Shown here piece after piece: positions 1-11,184 of a stretch of 64,000 bases of DNA (position 1 is its first letter; the number at the start of each line of letters is the position of its first letter). Source of the DNA: Cryptomeria japonica (lineage: Eukaryota; Streptophyta; Pinopsida; Cupressales; Cupressaceae); NCBI RefSeq assembly GCF_030272615.1, contig NC_081413.1, forward strand, positions 163,275,080-163,339,079, read 5' to 3'. Under the pieces are notes generated by a model that did no database searches, was not told where the DNA came from, and saw nothing but the letters and a program-made list of their open reading frames with translations. Position numbers and translations under genes: made by a program.

Positions 1-1640
1 CCACAAATAATTTTATCCTTGCTTGGACCTTACCTTTGCACTTTGTCTTTCGTTTCCTAATGCCTAATTTGGTTATGCTCACACCATCCACAATCCTTCC
101 TTTTCATCTCCTTCTCTACCTTTTCTCCAAGCTTGAATCTTGATTGATATGACCAAGGTAATGGGTGCCCTAGTCCCCTCAATTAGGGCCCATTTTCGGT
201 CCCCACAAAGTTCATCTCATAAGAGTGGTAAATCTGATACCGTGTCGGCCTACTCTATAAATTTAATTAATTTTTTGGTAGTAAAGTATAAAAGAAGGTC
301 TACCCCTCTTATTTGAACCCTAACAAATCCTAAGCAATATCCTAGATGAAATATATATCCCAATTCAATCCAACTGAGCAAGCAAACTATCATTTATCAA
401 GCATTGGAGTAGCAGTGAAGTCTAGTTTATTAATTCATGATGGCATCCATAATCAACCTTTTTTGAAAATATTCTACTAGACAACCCTAAAACTCTTGTA
501 TGAGGATTAAAAAACTCTATCAATGTATATTTAAATTACAAGAATTTGTACTTTGGATCTAGCCTTTCCCTCAAAAGGTTCAATCAATTAGTAGTAATTT
601 CCATTTCAATTCCTATTTTAATTACAAGGTTAATTCCTAAACAAGGGTTTGACCTAAGGGAAACCTCTATCCCTAGAATCTTTCCCTCTCTTTCTATGTG
701 CAAGAAATAGGTTTAGCAGTTGTACTTTAGGATTCTGACAGGGTAGATAGCAATGAACAAGTTTAACCTTCGATAGAGAAAAATTCGGAGGACCTAGGTG
801 AATCTGTACTACCTGGTCTCGAGAAATCAAGCCAAAATTTTGGGAACAATTTCTAAACATATTCTTTTGCCCGAATATCAATTTATGGCTCTGTGGGATA
901 TATGTAGTATTTTTATTTTTGACAATTGGCTTCAATTATTCATGGTTTTACCCTAATTTCACATTCACCTTCCAAATTCAACTAAGAAAGACAATAACTA
1001 TTGGCAAGCAATTAATCTAATTAGAATTTTATCCTTTTCCTTGTTTGGGTTGTGGTTAGATCTATTAGGTTCATGGCTCTTTCAATGTATTGGGATAGTG
1101 TGTCTTGTTAGTGGTTTCATTATCTTAATTGAAACCCTAATCCAAATTCCACGCAATACTTTTTTCATGAACCCAACTTCTTTCATGCATGTTTCTGATT
1201 TATTGTCTCAAATATGATTTGTATGCACTTTAACATTAATTTTTGCATTGATAAGTTTGATTTGGAATTGAATTACATAAATTTAGAGGTTAAATTCATA
1301 AAAACCCTAATTTAATATTCATAAATTGACTTGTGGGTTGCATAAATTTTCAATTGTCTTTTCAGATCTAATTATTATGGCATGTTATGTTTAGATTTAG
1401 AGGTATCTAGTATTCAAAATCACAATTCATATTTCTTAATTAATTGGTTAATCAATCAATTTTAAAAATAATTGCATTATTTAATCATAGTTTGCATCCA
1501 ATTTTCCCTCCTTTGTGCATGAGTTTTGTTACCATTAGACCTACATACAATATTTCAGTGAAAAGAAGCTAGAGACTTAAGGATTCCCAAGGTTTAAACA
1601 CTAAGGATATGGAGCCTCTATTTAATAATTGGTTTTTCCT
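1..1640. other. Non-coding stretch, probable 5' leader of element G
   Basis: AT-rich sequence without a convincing gene. The open frames here are short and show no family resemblance. By comparison with element H, whose leader between LTR and gag is about 2.5 kb, this stretch is most simply the leader of G. A small dyad lies near 165-195 (gggtgcccta and its partner tagggccc). I saw no LTR edge or tRNA primer site. Confidence 0.4.
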
Positions 1641-3290
1641 CTAATCCAAAAAATGACATCATTTATCCGCACTTGCATACTTTTGATGATGTGGATGAAT
1701 CACTAACTAGGGTTACCATTTACCAATTGGTGAAGATTGAGAATGAATTTAAGAACCTTCGACAATGGATGAGTCAACAATACCCGAAAAAGTGAGACAA
1801 ACCCCTTGATTGAAGGATTAAAAAAAATGGTGCAAAATGATAAGATAGATGTGGATTTTTTGCATGGCCTTGCTCATATTGTTGACACTAATATTATTCC
1901 AATCAAAAGCTATGTCGAAGGCCTTGGTTACTCTCAACCCACTACTCAAGTTAACCATTCCATTCCTATGGCTACATCCTTGCCTAGTATGCCTACATTT
2001 ACATATTTTATCATGACTACTTCCACACAAAATGTTAATCCTACACATGTTAGTCATGGGGGAAATACTATTTATCAATATTCTTACATACCTCCTTCTG
2101 TGAGTCTTCTGTTTGAGTCACAACTATATCTCATACCAACATACCATAATGTTACACCTCCTTATTCTCAACCTCTACCTACTTACAATAATGTTACTTC
2201 TCCATCACAATCTAATTTGTTCAATTTTAATCCATCCACCAAAGCAACCATTAATAACTTATCCCAAACCATTACATCCTTACAACATCAATTAGCTTCC
2301 ATAACTCAACCTAAGTTAAATGTTCCTAGATTTGATGTAGCGAGCCCACTATTCGATAACATTGTCCATGTGATTCATCCTAAATATATAGAAGTCCCTC
2401 AATTGGAGTTGTCTAATAGAAAAAGTGACCCCTTGACTCATCTAAAGACATTTCAAACTCTGTGTAGTGACTTTTCTCATGACCAAAGACTTATGGCTAA
2501 ATCGTTCTCTAGAACCTTTAGAGATAAAGGAATTGCAATGGTATTGTTATTTGTCTCCTTATTATATTACTTCATTTCAATTATTGGCTAAAGCTTCCAT
2601 TTACCAATCTTAAAATAGCATTGGTCCTAAGATTACTTTGACTGATTTGATTCATTATAAGTAATGAGTTTTAAAAAAAGTTACTCATTTTATTGGTAGA
2701 TATAAATGTTTGCATTCTCAAATTGCTTATCAACTACTTGATCATGATGTTCAAATAATTATCATTGCTAATTTACAAAAAAGGCATTAGAGATAAGCTT
2801 CTATTTTTTGAGTTTACTTCTTTTACGCAATTATGTGCAATGCTTCATAATTATTAGCTTCAAGTGAGTCCATTTGAAGCATCCTATTCAATAGCTCTGG
2901 TTGATAAGAATGAGAGAGCTCAATAATAGTCTATGAAGTTCAAACCCAACAAAGAGTTCATCAAGATAAATGACAACATCAACACTCAAGTGGTAGCCCT
3001 GACATCAGGTGTGGCCCCTTTATCCAAATACTTTAGAAAATAATTAACTCCTCTTTCTGAGTCTTTGCATAGTTTAATGTTGAGGTTAATAAATGCTAAT
3101 GTTTTTTAACTTCCTCCCATCAAGCCAATTGACACTTCTAAACCATTACCACCTTACCATGATCCTAATGCTTTTTGTCAATATCACTGTCAACTTGGTC
3201 ATGATACTGAGAAGTGTTACAAGCTAAGAAATAAGACCCAAGAATTCATTTATAATAATACTATATCTATAGTTGGTGTCAATGAAAAAG
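1640..3290 (+). pseudogene. Ty3/gypsy gag of element G (degraded)
   Basis: The reading begins around 1640-1652 with a charged N-terminal segment (VKIENEFKNLRQWM), shifts frame before 1806, and continues to about 2530 as a gag capsid-like region. The segment PLTHLKTFQTLCSDFSHDQRL is a typical plant gypsy capsid signature. Near 2540 a one-base shift moves the expected continuation (YYITSFQLLAKA) to another frame. Further down, 3170-3225 encodes a variant zinc knuckle, CQYHCQLGHDTEKC, spaced C-X2-H-X4-H-X4-C. At least two frameshifts and several stops make it non-functional. Family assignment is good; the exact start is not determinable. Confidence 0.75.
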
Positions 3291-3499
3291 GGAATAAATC
3301 TATAGCTCCTAATCAAAATCTCCAAATCTTTACCAATATTTTGTCTTCTCATTTACCGATGTTGTTGAGTCTGAGTCTCTTTCTTTTTCTCTTGATGACC
3401 TTAGTATGGGATCTAATAATGTTGTGAACCTTTTTGAAAAATGTACATCTCCAAAAGACTTATGTATTACTTTTGATCCTAGTGAGACTATTGTTACAC

Positions 3500-3724
3500 C
3501 TAATGGCCCATTATATATCACTACAAAGATCAAATAGAAACTCTCACAAGGCATGCTCATTGATCTAGTGTGTGTGGTGAATGTGAAAATTGAAGAACAT
3601 CTTTATATTTCACTTGCATCAAGTAACCTATGATAAATTATATGTTATGATTAAGATGTATGATGGTTTCTCTTGTCCTACTACTGGTTCTATTACTCTT
3701 CCCATTGAGGTTGGTAATAAGTGT
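3500..3724 (+). pseudogene. Retropepsin of element G, N-terminal part
   Basis: The region around 3550-3600 reads GMLIDLVCVVNV, the place where related elements have a D-[ST]-G-[AS] catalytic loop; the aspartate remains but the following S/T-G is lost. A one-base shift near 3620 leads to the frame KLYVMIKMYDGFSCPTTG and then LPIEVGNK. There the frame is cut by insertion of F after 3724; the rest is at 59520-59704. The enzyme would have processed the Gag-Pol polyprotein in the virus-like particle. Confidence 0.65.
3720..3724. repeat. Target-site duplication of element F, left copy
   Basis: The five bases AGTGT precede the TG of the left F LTR. The right LTR of F is followed by AGTGC at 59520-59524. 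One mismatch in five fits an old insertion, and joining the flanks restores the protease reading of G. Confidence 0.8.
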
Positions 3725-5167
3725 TGTAGTACCCCTACCCTAATAAGATTCTAATCTCGGTTTGACCTTGGTTAGTTTACCATGTTATAATGTTATAGTT
3801 AGATATTATGATTATTTTGCATACCTGTTAATGTGGTTTTCGCATCAATTCTTATGTAAGTTTATTTGTTCTCCTGATTCATGTTATTAATCTCAGTTTA
3901 ACACTTTCATTAAATATATATATGTATGCATGTGTGATTCATGGTTGCAAGAGATTGCAGGTATAGTACTGCATAGGTACGAGGTTCGTCTCCTCCTGGA
4001 TTCCTAAGTTTGAGTGTACTTCTTTGGTCCTTAGAATAGGTGGTCATAAGACCCTCATTTTACCCTAGTCATTCTCAAGTGAGCATCCTCAATCGTTCGT
4101 CAATTTCCCCTTTTGGTTGGGTATGTGTGTCGTGTATCTGGTTGGCTTTCTTGGGTTGCATGTTTTGCGTGTGGTAATATTGAGTATTTAATCCTAAGTG
4201 TTTAATTTGATTAAATGTGTCTTTAGGCATTAGTAATTAAGGGACTAAATTAAATAGGACCCCCTTCTTGTGTGATTAATCATTACTTAGAATTGCTCAA
4301 TTCATGTTTCTAGCTAGTTCGATTAAATGGTGAATTTTAATGATGAATATTTTCTGTTTATGCTTTTTGAAAGGAAAGATTAAATTTTATTCAAAAATAG
4401 AAATAATTTAACCTCTTTGGCATTTTGGAAATAGAAAGGTTAATTTCAATTAATTGAGAAAATCAATTTTATTAAAAGAAAATCAAGTTTAGCATATTGA
4501 TATAGTTTGAAAAGAATGATTTTTCATTTGATTTAAAAGAAAGTATTTTAAATCCAAAAATCAGATTTTTGGTCAAACTTTTCCCATTTAACCTAGGTTA
4601 TAAAAATATTTTAGAAGGATTATTTTTGGAGAGTTATTTTTGGAGAAGGATTTTTTGAGAAATTTGGGCACTTTGGGGAAAGAAGGATTTCTTGAGCTTG
4701 CAACTTGGGCTCTTCATCAAATCTTTTCTAGGATTGTTGAATCAGGTAGGATTCTTGGTTATCTCTTGGTTTCCTTGTGTAATACAGATTGTTTGGTTTT
4801 CTTTTGAAGAAATATGGTTGTGTTTGTTGTTAATCCCATATATTTGGGGGAAAATGGAAGAGTGGTAATTAAACCTCCAATTCAAAACCTCCTGGCTTCT
4901 TACCAAATCTCCAGTTTAAAATTTTGGTTGTTCTCAATAAACTTTGTTAAATCCCCATTGAATGATCTCAGATTAAGTTTCATATTGGAAATTAGTTTGA
5001 AGTTTGGCAGATTTGTGGAATATATTTGTGAGAAATGATTCTTTGCCCAAATATGGCTTGGGTTGAAAAAAATTTGCTTATTTGGAAGGTTATTCAACAA
5101 AATTTTACTATTTAGAAAATCATGGACATTTTGGAAAATTTGTTTGAGTCTCTGTTTGAGACTGTGA

Positions 5168-5175
5168 TATAAAAA
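5168..5175 (+). promoter_or_regulatory. Putative TATA box of the F LTR
   Basis: TATAAAAA in the context GTGATATAAAAACTAGGG. The equivalents in the right LTR lie near 56043 and 56672. It is immediately upstream of a poly-A-rich stretch and the GC-rich array, which would place that array at the start of the transcript. Confidence 0.5.
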
Positions 5176-5259
5176 CTAGGGGTTGTTCTTTTTTAAAAGT
5201 TTATATTAACAATAAAAATTAAATATATATAAAAAAAAAAAGATATTTCTTTGGGGCGG

Positions 5260-5560
5260 ATTTTAGGGTTTGGAGGGTGGAGGAGCTAAAGCTCAACCCG
5301 CACCACCCCCCTCCTCTCCGCGAGCTCACAGCCTTGAAGGTATGTGACCACACGGGTGGCCGCAGAGCTCCGCGACCATAGTGTGGCCGCAGAGGCCTGT
5401 GACCCCACTGTGGCCCCAAAGCCCTGCAACCCCATGGTGGTCACAGAGACCCCATATCCATTGTGTGGATGTTGTGGGCCTATGTCCACCATAGTGGTCG
5501 TACCCTCCGTGGCTAGGGCACAACCCCCCCACTCCCATGGATGGGTGGTGGGCCCCGCGG
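5260..5560 (+). repeat. GC-rich degenerate motif array in F LTR
   Basis: In an otherwise AT-rich LTR this stretch is strongly GC-rich and built from imperfect copies, about 25 bp long, of the pattern TGTGGCCGCAGAGCC followed by YTGYGACC. Open frames on both strands here are by-products of the composition. The counterpart in the right LTR is at 56754-57045, with a partial copy at 56128-56261. Confidence 0.75.
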
Positions 5561-7173
5561 GTTTATCCTTTGCTTATTTTTATTTATTGTATTTAAAGTA
5601 AAAGTAAATGCACCACATTTTATAATTTGGTTTATTTAAATTGTTTTTTTTAATTATTAATTATTATTTAGTATATATTTTATTAATTGCAGATTAAGAT
5701 ATATATTAATTAATATTTAATTTGCAATGTTATTATTAATTATTAATTAGTATATATTTTATTATTTGTATATATATATATATATGCAAGGAAGTATTAT
5801 TTTAATTGGTAAATGATCATTGATTTTATTTCCTTTTTAAATCTATATTTCCGTTTTTAGAAAGTATGTAATTGTGTCGCAAGAGATGAGATTAGATTAT
5901 TGTTTTCAAACAAGTATGAGAAAGATGTTTTATTTTGAAAATGAATATCACATTTTTAGTTGATTAATGAATATTTGATTTTATATCATTGTATGTACTG
6001 CATATATTATAATTTTATTCTTGTGAATTTGGTATGAAAACACATGATGATGTATTCAGTTTATTTTATGATGTAAAACGAACTTTAGTGAGTTAGTAAA
6101 ACATGAATGACATGTACCTAGACAAGGTAGACAAAATTGAAATCTAATTAGATCTATTAGGAAACTGGATCGATTTTAATGTTTAAACAATATGGAAAAA
6201 GGTTGTCCTTTCCGCTTTATGCCTATGCATGTTTAAATTTTTGTATTCGCATTTGCTTAAGAAATGGCAAGTCTTTGATTGTGATTGTTATATGTTGTCG
6301 TATGTTGATTTAGGTACCTGCTTATGTCCTTGATCTCGAGTTTTGACTTTTTCTTGTGATGGTTTCGTATCCGGTCATGTCCTTTATGTGAGTGTTGAAT
6401 GTTGGTATGTGGCTGACCATAGCTGGTCAAGTCTCTAGCTAGAGTACCGTTAGTCAGTGCACCTCGTATGAAAACTTGTTTGACCAAGTGGGTATTCCTA
6501 CCATATTGGACTTCGTATGCTTGTCCTGGTGTATACTTGGGTTTTAGGAGTTCGTTGGTTTATGGTCTAGTGTCATATGGGAAAGTGGCTTTTGAGTGGG
6601 GGTCGCGCCCAAAGTGGTTGTTGGGTAACCCATTGAAAGTGTGTCTAAATAAGTGATAACCTAATAGCATATTAGAGAGTTAGTTAATGAAAACACTAAG
6701 ATAATTGTGCCTCATGTATGGGATGAGTGCTAGTACAAACTCGGCATGCAGTGAGAAGGCCTGAAATGGCAAACTATCAACCTTGTCTTCATGAAAGGGT
6801 GTGTTGGGTCCACATGAGACTTGGATGGGCCAGATGTTCGGGATAGGTTGCCAGGGTAACCAAGTAGATGGGGCCGGAACCTATGGAAACCTACCATGGT
6901 AACCATACCAAGTTATGTGATGACACTTGTCCCTTATGTTTGCTAGTGTGTTGTTTATGTTGTCTTGATAGGAGCACTATTGTGGAGTCATCATGTTGTT
7001 TACGCCCTTGTGAGAACCTGATATTCATGTTAGACCATGGGTTGCTTATGATGGGTTGTGAAGACTTAGTTTCGCGGATGCTCCAGTTGATTTTTGTATT
7101 GCTTCTTATCATGTTCAGTTGGATCTTTTTCCTATTCATGGATCATTCATGTATCTATTGGACCGATGTGGTC

Positions 7174-7178
7174 ATATG
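7174..7178. repeat. Target-site duplication of element A, left copy
   Basis: ATATG here matches GTATG at 42339-42343, four of five bases. The uninterrupted site is preserved in the right F LTR near 58700 (GGTCATATGTATTATTGG). Confidence 0.8.
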
Positions 7179-7953
7179 TGTATATGGTGAAAGTGGAAAC
7201 AACAATATTGAAAGACTAAATAGATTCAACCACAAAACCCTAGCCTAACGACAACAAAGATCCACCATAACATATGAAGATTACCTAAGACAATGAAAAT
7301 AAAATGAAATCACAAAGATTATACCATCACATGTCCAATAGGGTTTGAATCTCCATTCTTCCTATCTCCATTGATCTTGCTTGATATATTTGCTCTCAAA
7401 TTTTATGTGTGCACAAGAGCTCAACAATGAACAGAAATGTGGTTGATAGTTAGATCACATATGAAAGTTTGAATACTAGTGTAGTCGAGTAATTGTTGGT
7501 CTGTGGGGGGTTGATAATGAAGAAAGCATCTCCTTATATAGAAGACACTATAAGAAATGGAGGGATAAGATTGAGAGGTGTAAAAGATAAATGGTCAGAT
7601 ATGATTAGAAGGTAGGTAGAAGAAATAATAAAATAATGAGAGGGTAGGTAGTGTAGGAATTAAGAGATGCATGACATGTGTCATAGGTAGAAAAGGATAA
7701 TGAATTAATTAAAAAGATTTATTTAATTAATAGAAGTGGGATCAATTCAATAAATAAGATATTTATTTAATTTGGGAAAAGGGTAATTTAAATAAATAAA
7801 TGTATTTATTTAAATGAGAAATAAAGCTAGAAGAGGATAAATGAATTAATTAAATAAATAAAGATTTATTCAATTAATAGAAGAGTTAGGCTAAAATAAT
7901 TAAATAAATAAAAATATTTATTTAATTAGACAAGACAATTTTAGGTGTCTACA
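7179..7953 (-). repeat. 3' LTR of element A
   Basis: 775 bp. On the minus strand it begins TGTAGACACC and ends in CCATATACA. It aligns end to end with 41583-42338. A purine tract lies immediately 5' of it on the minus strand, which fixes its orientation and identity as the 3' LTR. Confidence 0.92.
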
Positions 7954-7968
7954 TTTTGCCCCTCTTTG
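7954..7968 (-). promoter_or_regulatory. Polypurine tract of element A
   Basis: On the minus strand the bases are CAAAGAGGGGCAAAA, abutting the TGTAGACACC start of the 3' LTR. It would prime plus-strand DNA synthesis. It decides that A is a minus-strand element. Confidence 0.85.
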
Positions 7969-8205
7969 AGACAATGCAGCTTGTCATGTTGTTTCAAAGA
8001 AGATAAGATGAACTGATACAAAGCTACCCCAAGATGGAAATGATATGCCCCCTTGAGAGATTGGATGAAAATGTCTGAAAAGATCATAGATAATCTCTTG
8101 ATAAGAAATAAAGGGTAGAATGGATTGACCGGATAAAGTGATAGAGTCACAAGATAAAGAAGACTGACTTGGGAAATGAAGGCTAGGGCTAGGGCTAGAG
8201 AAATC

Positions 8206-8213
8206 TATAAGAT
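8206..8213 (+). promoter_or_regulatory. Putative TATA box of the antisense PMD gene
   Basis: TATAAGAT lies 98 bases upstream of the ATG at 8304, a plausible core-promoter distance, and just inside the 3' LTR of A. A small GCTAGG repeat (8181-8199) precedes it. Sequence resemblance only. Confidence 0.4.
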
Positions 8214-8480
8214 AGACCACGAGGGGAAAACATCCTTATTGTCATCCACACATCCAAGAGATCAGAGTGCAGAGAGAGAATAGAGCGGCAGCAGTTAGTA
8301 GCGATGGCATTGGTTCACATATTCAATCCCATTCGCCGATTTCAGAGGCTAGCAGATGCAGGAGAGTCGGTGAGTACCTCAAAACCTCCTTGTACTTTGT
8401 CGCAATAAATATTGTCATTAATGCATGTTAGGTAGCACATTTAATGCATTTTAGAATATGTCAAGCAGGGGTAAAAAAAT

Positions 8481-8715
8481 GCTAAGGCGCGTTTGTGCCG
8501 GTGTCAGGCGCGTCTGGATAGGCTAGGCACGTTCGTGTTTGTGTCAGGCGCGTCTATGAATAAAAGGCATCTGTGTCAAATGCGAGCGCGTCTATGTATT
8601 TTAGATGCTTTATGCTATATGGGTGCGTCTATGTATTCCAAATGCATCTATGCAGAGAAGATGCATATGTGCAGTATGTAAGTGCATTTATGTCATAAAT
8701 GTGTATTTGTGTCTT
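8481..8715 (+). repeat. GCGTCTRTG motif array inside the PMD intron
   Basis: Around ten degenerate copies of GCGCGTCTATG, for example GGCGCGTTTGTG, GGCGCGTCTGG, GGCGCGTCTATG, GAGCGCGTCTATG and GGTGCGTCTATG, decaying to GCATCTATG and GCATTTATG at the right side. The same motif on the opposite strand fills the sense leader of A at 41195-41565 and 29165-29365. Confidence 0.75.
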
Positions 8716-8921
8716 CTAGGACAAATCGACAGTTCTATGATGAACATACATTGTCGATTGGATAAGGTGTTGAGAGGATACACACAAGCAGGTTCTCTAG
8801 GGAAGACTAGGATAGCAAATAGGGCTAGGATCGACAATTTTGTGATAGAACATATGTTGCCAATCAGGAGACTACTCAAGAGGATACACTCAAGAAAAGG
8901 CCCAAGGATAGGATAGATTGA

Positions 8922-9120
8922 GGCACTTTGTGATGAACAGGGAGTGCAAAAGTGAGCAGCACTTTGTGATGAATAGGGAGTGTAAACACGTAGTACTTTG
9001 TGATGAATAGGGAGTACAAAAGTGAGTAGCACTTTGTGATGAATAGGGAGTGTCACTAGGATAGAGTACCATAAGCACTAGGATAAAAAGCAACATTTTG
9101 TGATGAATAGAGAATGCCAC
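8922..9120 (+). repeat. 36-bp tandem repeat, about five copies
   Basis: Each unit begins GCACTTTGTGATGAATAGGG and continues AGTGCAAAAGTGAGTA. Four nearly uniform units are followed by a spacer and a fifth, more diverged one ending near 9120. It directly precedes the predicted splice acceptor of the PMD gene. Confidence 0.8.
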
Positions 9121-11015
9121 TATGATTGACACAATTAATTTGATTGACTACAGGAGTACCTACCTATGCTGGAGTCACGGGAGAGATTCCCATCGATTCA
9201 GAGTTTACGACCAGAGCTGACATATGAGGATAGGGTAGCGATTGAGGTTATGGGCTTGCGACATATTCTATATGTGCTTGAGTATCAGGCAAACAAGGGG
9301 TTGCTGACTGCGTTGGCTAAGAGATGGCACTCAGAGACTTGCAGTTTTCATTTGCCAATGGGTGAGATGATAGTCACCTTAGAGGATGTTTACAAGATTC
9401 TGAGGATACTGATCGATGGGGAGCTAGTACCCTATGATTGAGATGGAGACAGGGATGCACTGAGATGAGTGTTCTAGGATCCAGGATTGGAGATGAGGGC
9501 TGGACACATGGCTTGGGATACCATGACACAGATAGGATTAGCACTACCAGCAGTACTGGTAGGAGTGATCAGTGGGTTCCTCTGTCCAGATAGGGCGACA
9601 TGAGGATTGGTTGTGGGCTGGGGTAGTACACTTGAGACACTAGTGACACAGCATACCAGATTTTCCTAACGACCGTGTCTGTTGGCACATTTGTATTATG
9701 AGATTCATCAGTTTGTATACCATGGATCAGTGGGATTAGGTTGTGGAGTGACATTGTTGCAACTGTGGGCATATGAGCATCTGTTAATTACCCGACCGAT
9801 TCACTTCAGAGGCAGGGGCCATGGGCGCAGTCTTGTGCATTTGTATGATATGATTACTTTGCAACCATGGATCAAGAGATTAGAGTACTGGCACAGGGTC
9901 ATCGATGAGATTGACACTGTAATATGGAGGCCATACCAAGAGTGCAAGGAGTGGGAGGATGACATAGTGGAGCTGCCATATACATTCAGGAGCAGGTATC
10001 TGATTGGGCAGACGCCATATGTGCTTGAGAGGTAGTTTGGCAAGATACAGCAGATGCCATAAGGTTTTAGGACATATGCTTGGATAGTGAGGGATCAGGC
10101 ACACTTTGGGCCATTATTGTCATATGATCAGGTAGTGATGCAACTAGTAGAGATGATTCCCTTGCCTTGGGATATGTGGCCAGACATAGAGGATGCAAGG
10201 ATGGATGCAGAGTATATTGCATATTGGGCAGAGCATCCATTTCCATGGCTGATGGATCCAGGGGAGCAGATAGATGGAGATGGGGGAGGCGATGGGGATG
10301 ATGATGGAGATGGCAGAGGTAGAGGCTGACAGAGGAGATGGGGTGTGGTAGGAGAGAGGAGAGTGGCTCCATAGAGAGAGGGTGGAGAGGAGAGGCAGGC
10401 TCGACAGGTTCACAAGGTGAGAGGCAGAGGTGGATTTCCATTACAAGTGCCAGCAGCATAGGTTCCTAGAAAGGGATAGGGACAGGGATGGGGGCAACCA
10501 CAAGAGCAACCATAGGTACATGGACAAGGGAAGCCATAGGAGCAACCATAGGGTGAGAGGGAGAGGAGGAGGATGAGTTGTTGGAGTTGAGGGAGATATG
10601 CCAGAGACAGGCAGATGAGATCCAGGATCTCTAGCGGGAGAGGGATAGGCTCAGGAGACAGCTGAGGGATACTAAGTGGAAGAGGGATCAAGCTATCTAG
10701 CATTATATAGAGGCTGAGACAGCACTAAGGGCAGGGAGATAGGTAGCAGAGGATACAAGAGCTGGATACACCTATTTTTTGCAAGCCGGGGAGGAGATAG
10801 GTTACTAGAGAGACCTGTACTATGGAGTAGTGCCACCAGAGCAGTGGGCTAGGAGCTTTTGTAGACCATCATGGATAGCAACGACCACTGGAGGGAGGGA
10901 CAGGAGAAAGGCATCGAGCGGTGGGGTCATGGGTCCTCCATCACTACCAAACAAAGGGGATAGGAGAGATGATCCTGGGGTGGGTCCCCCAGGGCTTAGA
11001 CTCCATCGAGGCTAG

Positions 11016-11151
11016 GCGACTCCGAGGGAGGGAGTTCATCATAGCCTTAAAGGGCTCCCTATGTATCAGTTTTGTACCATTTTGTATGATGACACCTTCG
11101 GGTTATTGTAGCCATATTATTTTGACATCATTGTATCATGACACTTATGAT

Positions 11152-11184
<33 letters not shown>

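Larger units (their letters stand above)
1..3724 (+). mobile_element. Element G, left fragment (Ty3/gypsy)
   Basis: This is the 5' part of an old gypsy element on the + strand. It reads gag, a zinc-knuckle-like motif and the beginning of protease, and then breaks off at 3724 where element F begins. The protease reading resumes at 59520 on the far side of F: the residues before the break (LPIEVGNK) join in sense to those after it (CLDITFSIIVASDKFCV). The 5' LTR and primer site of G are not visible and probably lie left of the window. Frameshifts and stops are frequent, so G is the oldest layer. Confidence 0.85.
3725..7178 (+). repeat. Left LTR of F, first piece
   Basis: Starts TGTAGTACCCC and aligns throughout with 54521-58712 of the right LTR, except that the right copy carries a 644-bp duplication and an expanded TG run. 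The piece ends in ATATG at 7174-7178, the target duplication of A. The same sequence continues at 42344. Includes a TATA-like box at 5168 and a GC-rich array at 5260-5560. Confidence 0.9.
8370..9153 (+). other. Predicted intron of the antisense PMD gene
   Basis: 784 bp bounded by GTGAGTACC and TTGATTGACTACAG. Removing it joins exon 1 to exon 2 in the same phase, giving the junction AGES-EYLPMLESRE. The interior has no coding pattern but is filled with two repeat arrays (8481-8715 and 8922-9120). The intron is inferred from sequence alone. Confidence 0.6.
8304..11015 (+). pseudogene. Plant mobile domain (PMD/MAIN-like) gene carried antisense in element A
   Basis: The conceptual protein is about 640 residues. 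Exon 1 (8304-8369, 22 codons, starts MALVHIFNPIRRF) ends at the donor GTGAGT. Exon 2 starts in phase after TTGACTACAG at 9153. It holds PMD signatures: LLTALAKRW near residue 70, FHLPMGEMIVTLEDV near 90-100, LLQLWAYEHL near 225 and VIWRPY near 280. A Gly/Asp-rich tract, a Gln/Pro-rich tract (10380-10560) and a coiled coil (DELLELREI, RERDRLRRQLRD; 10572-10690) follow. A one-base shift lies in the purine run near 10560. About 19 stops interrupt exon 2, nearly all TAG, TGA or TAA where CAG, CGA or CAA would fit. PMD proteins are linked to silencing and are often carried by transposons. Its role in the element is unknown. Confidence 0.75.

Noticed and set aside
5219-5601. Overlapping open frames on both strands in the GC-rich part of the F LTR
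   Set aside because: The frames exist because the array is GC-rich and stop-poor; the same happens at 56736-57076, and there is no protein family resemblance.
7954-7968. Reading the sequence after the left LTR of A as a plus-strand primer site
   Set aside because: TTTTGCCCCTCTTTG does not start with TGG; on the other strand it is a clear polypurine tract, and a primer site is found after the right LTR on the minus strand.
8481-9132. Repeated units that might be a CRISPR-like array
   Set aside because: Units are imperfect, spacers are not uniform in length, there are no cas genes, and the context is a plant retrotransposon.
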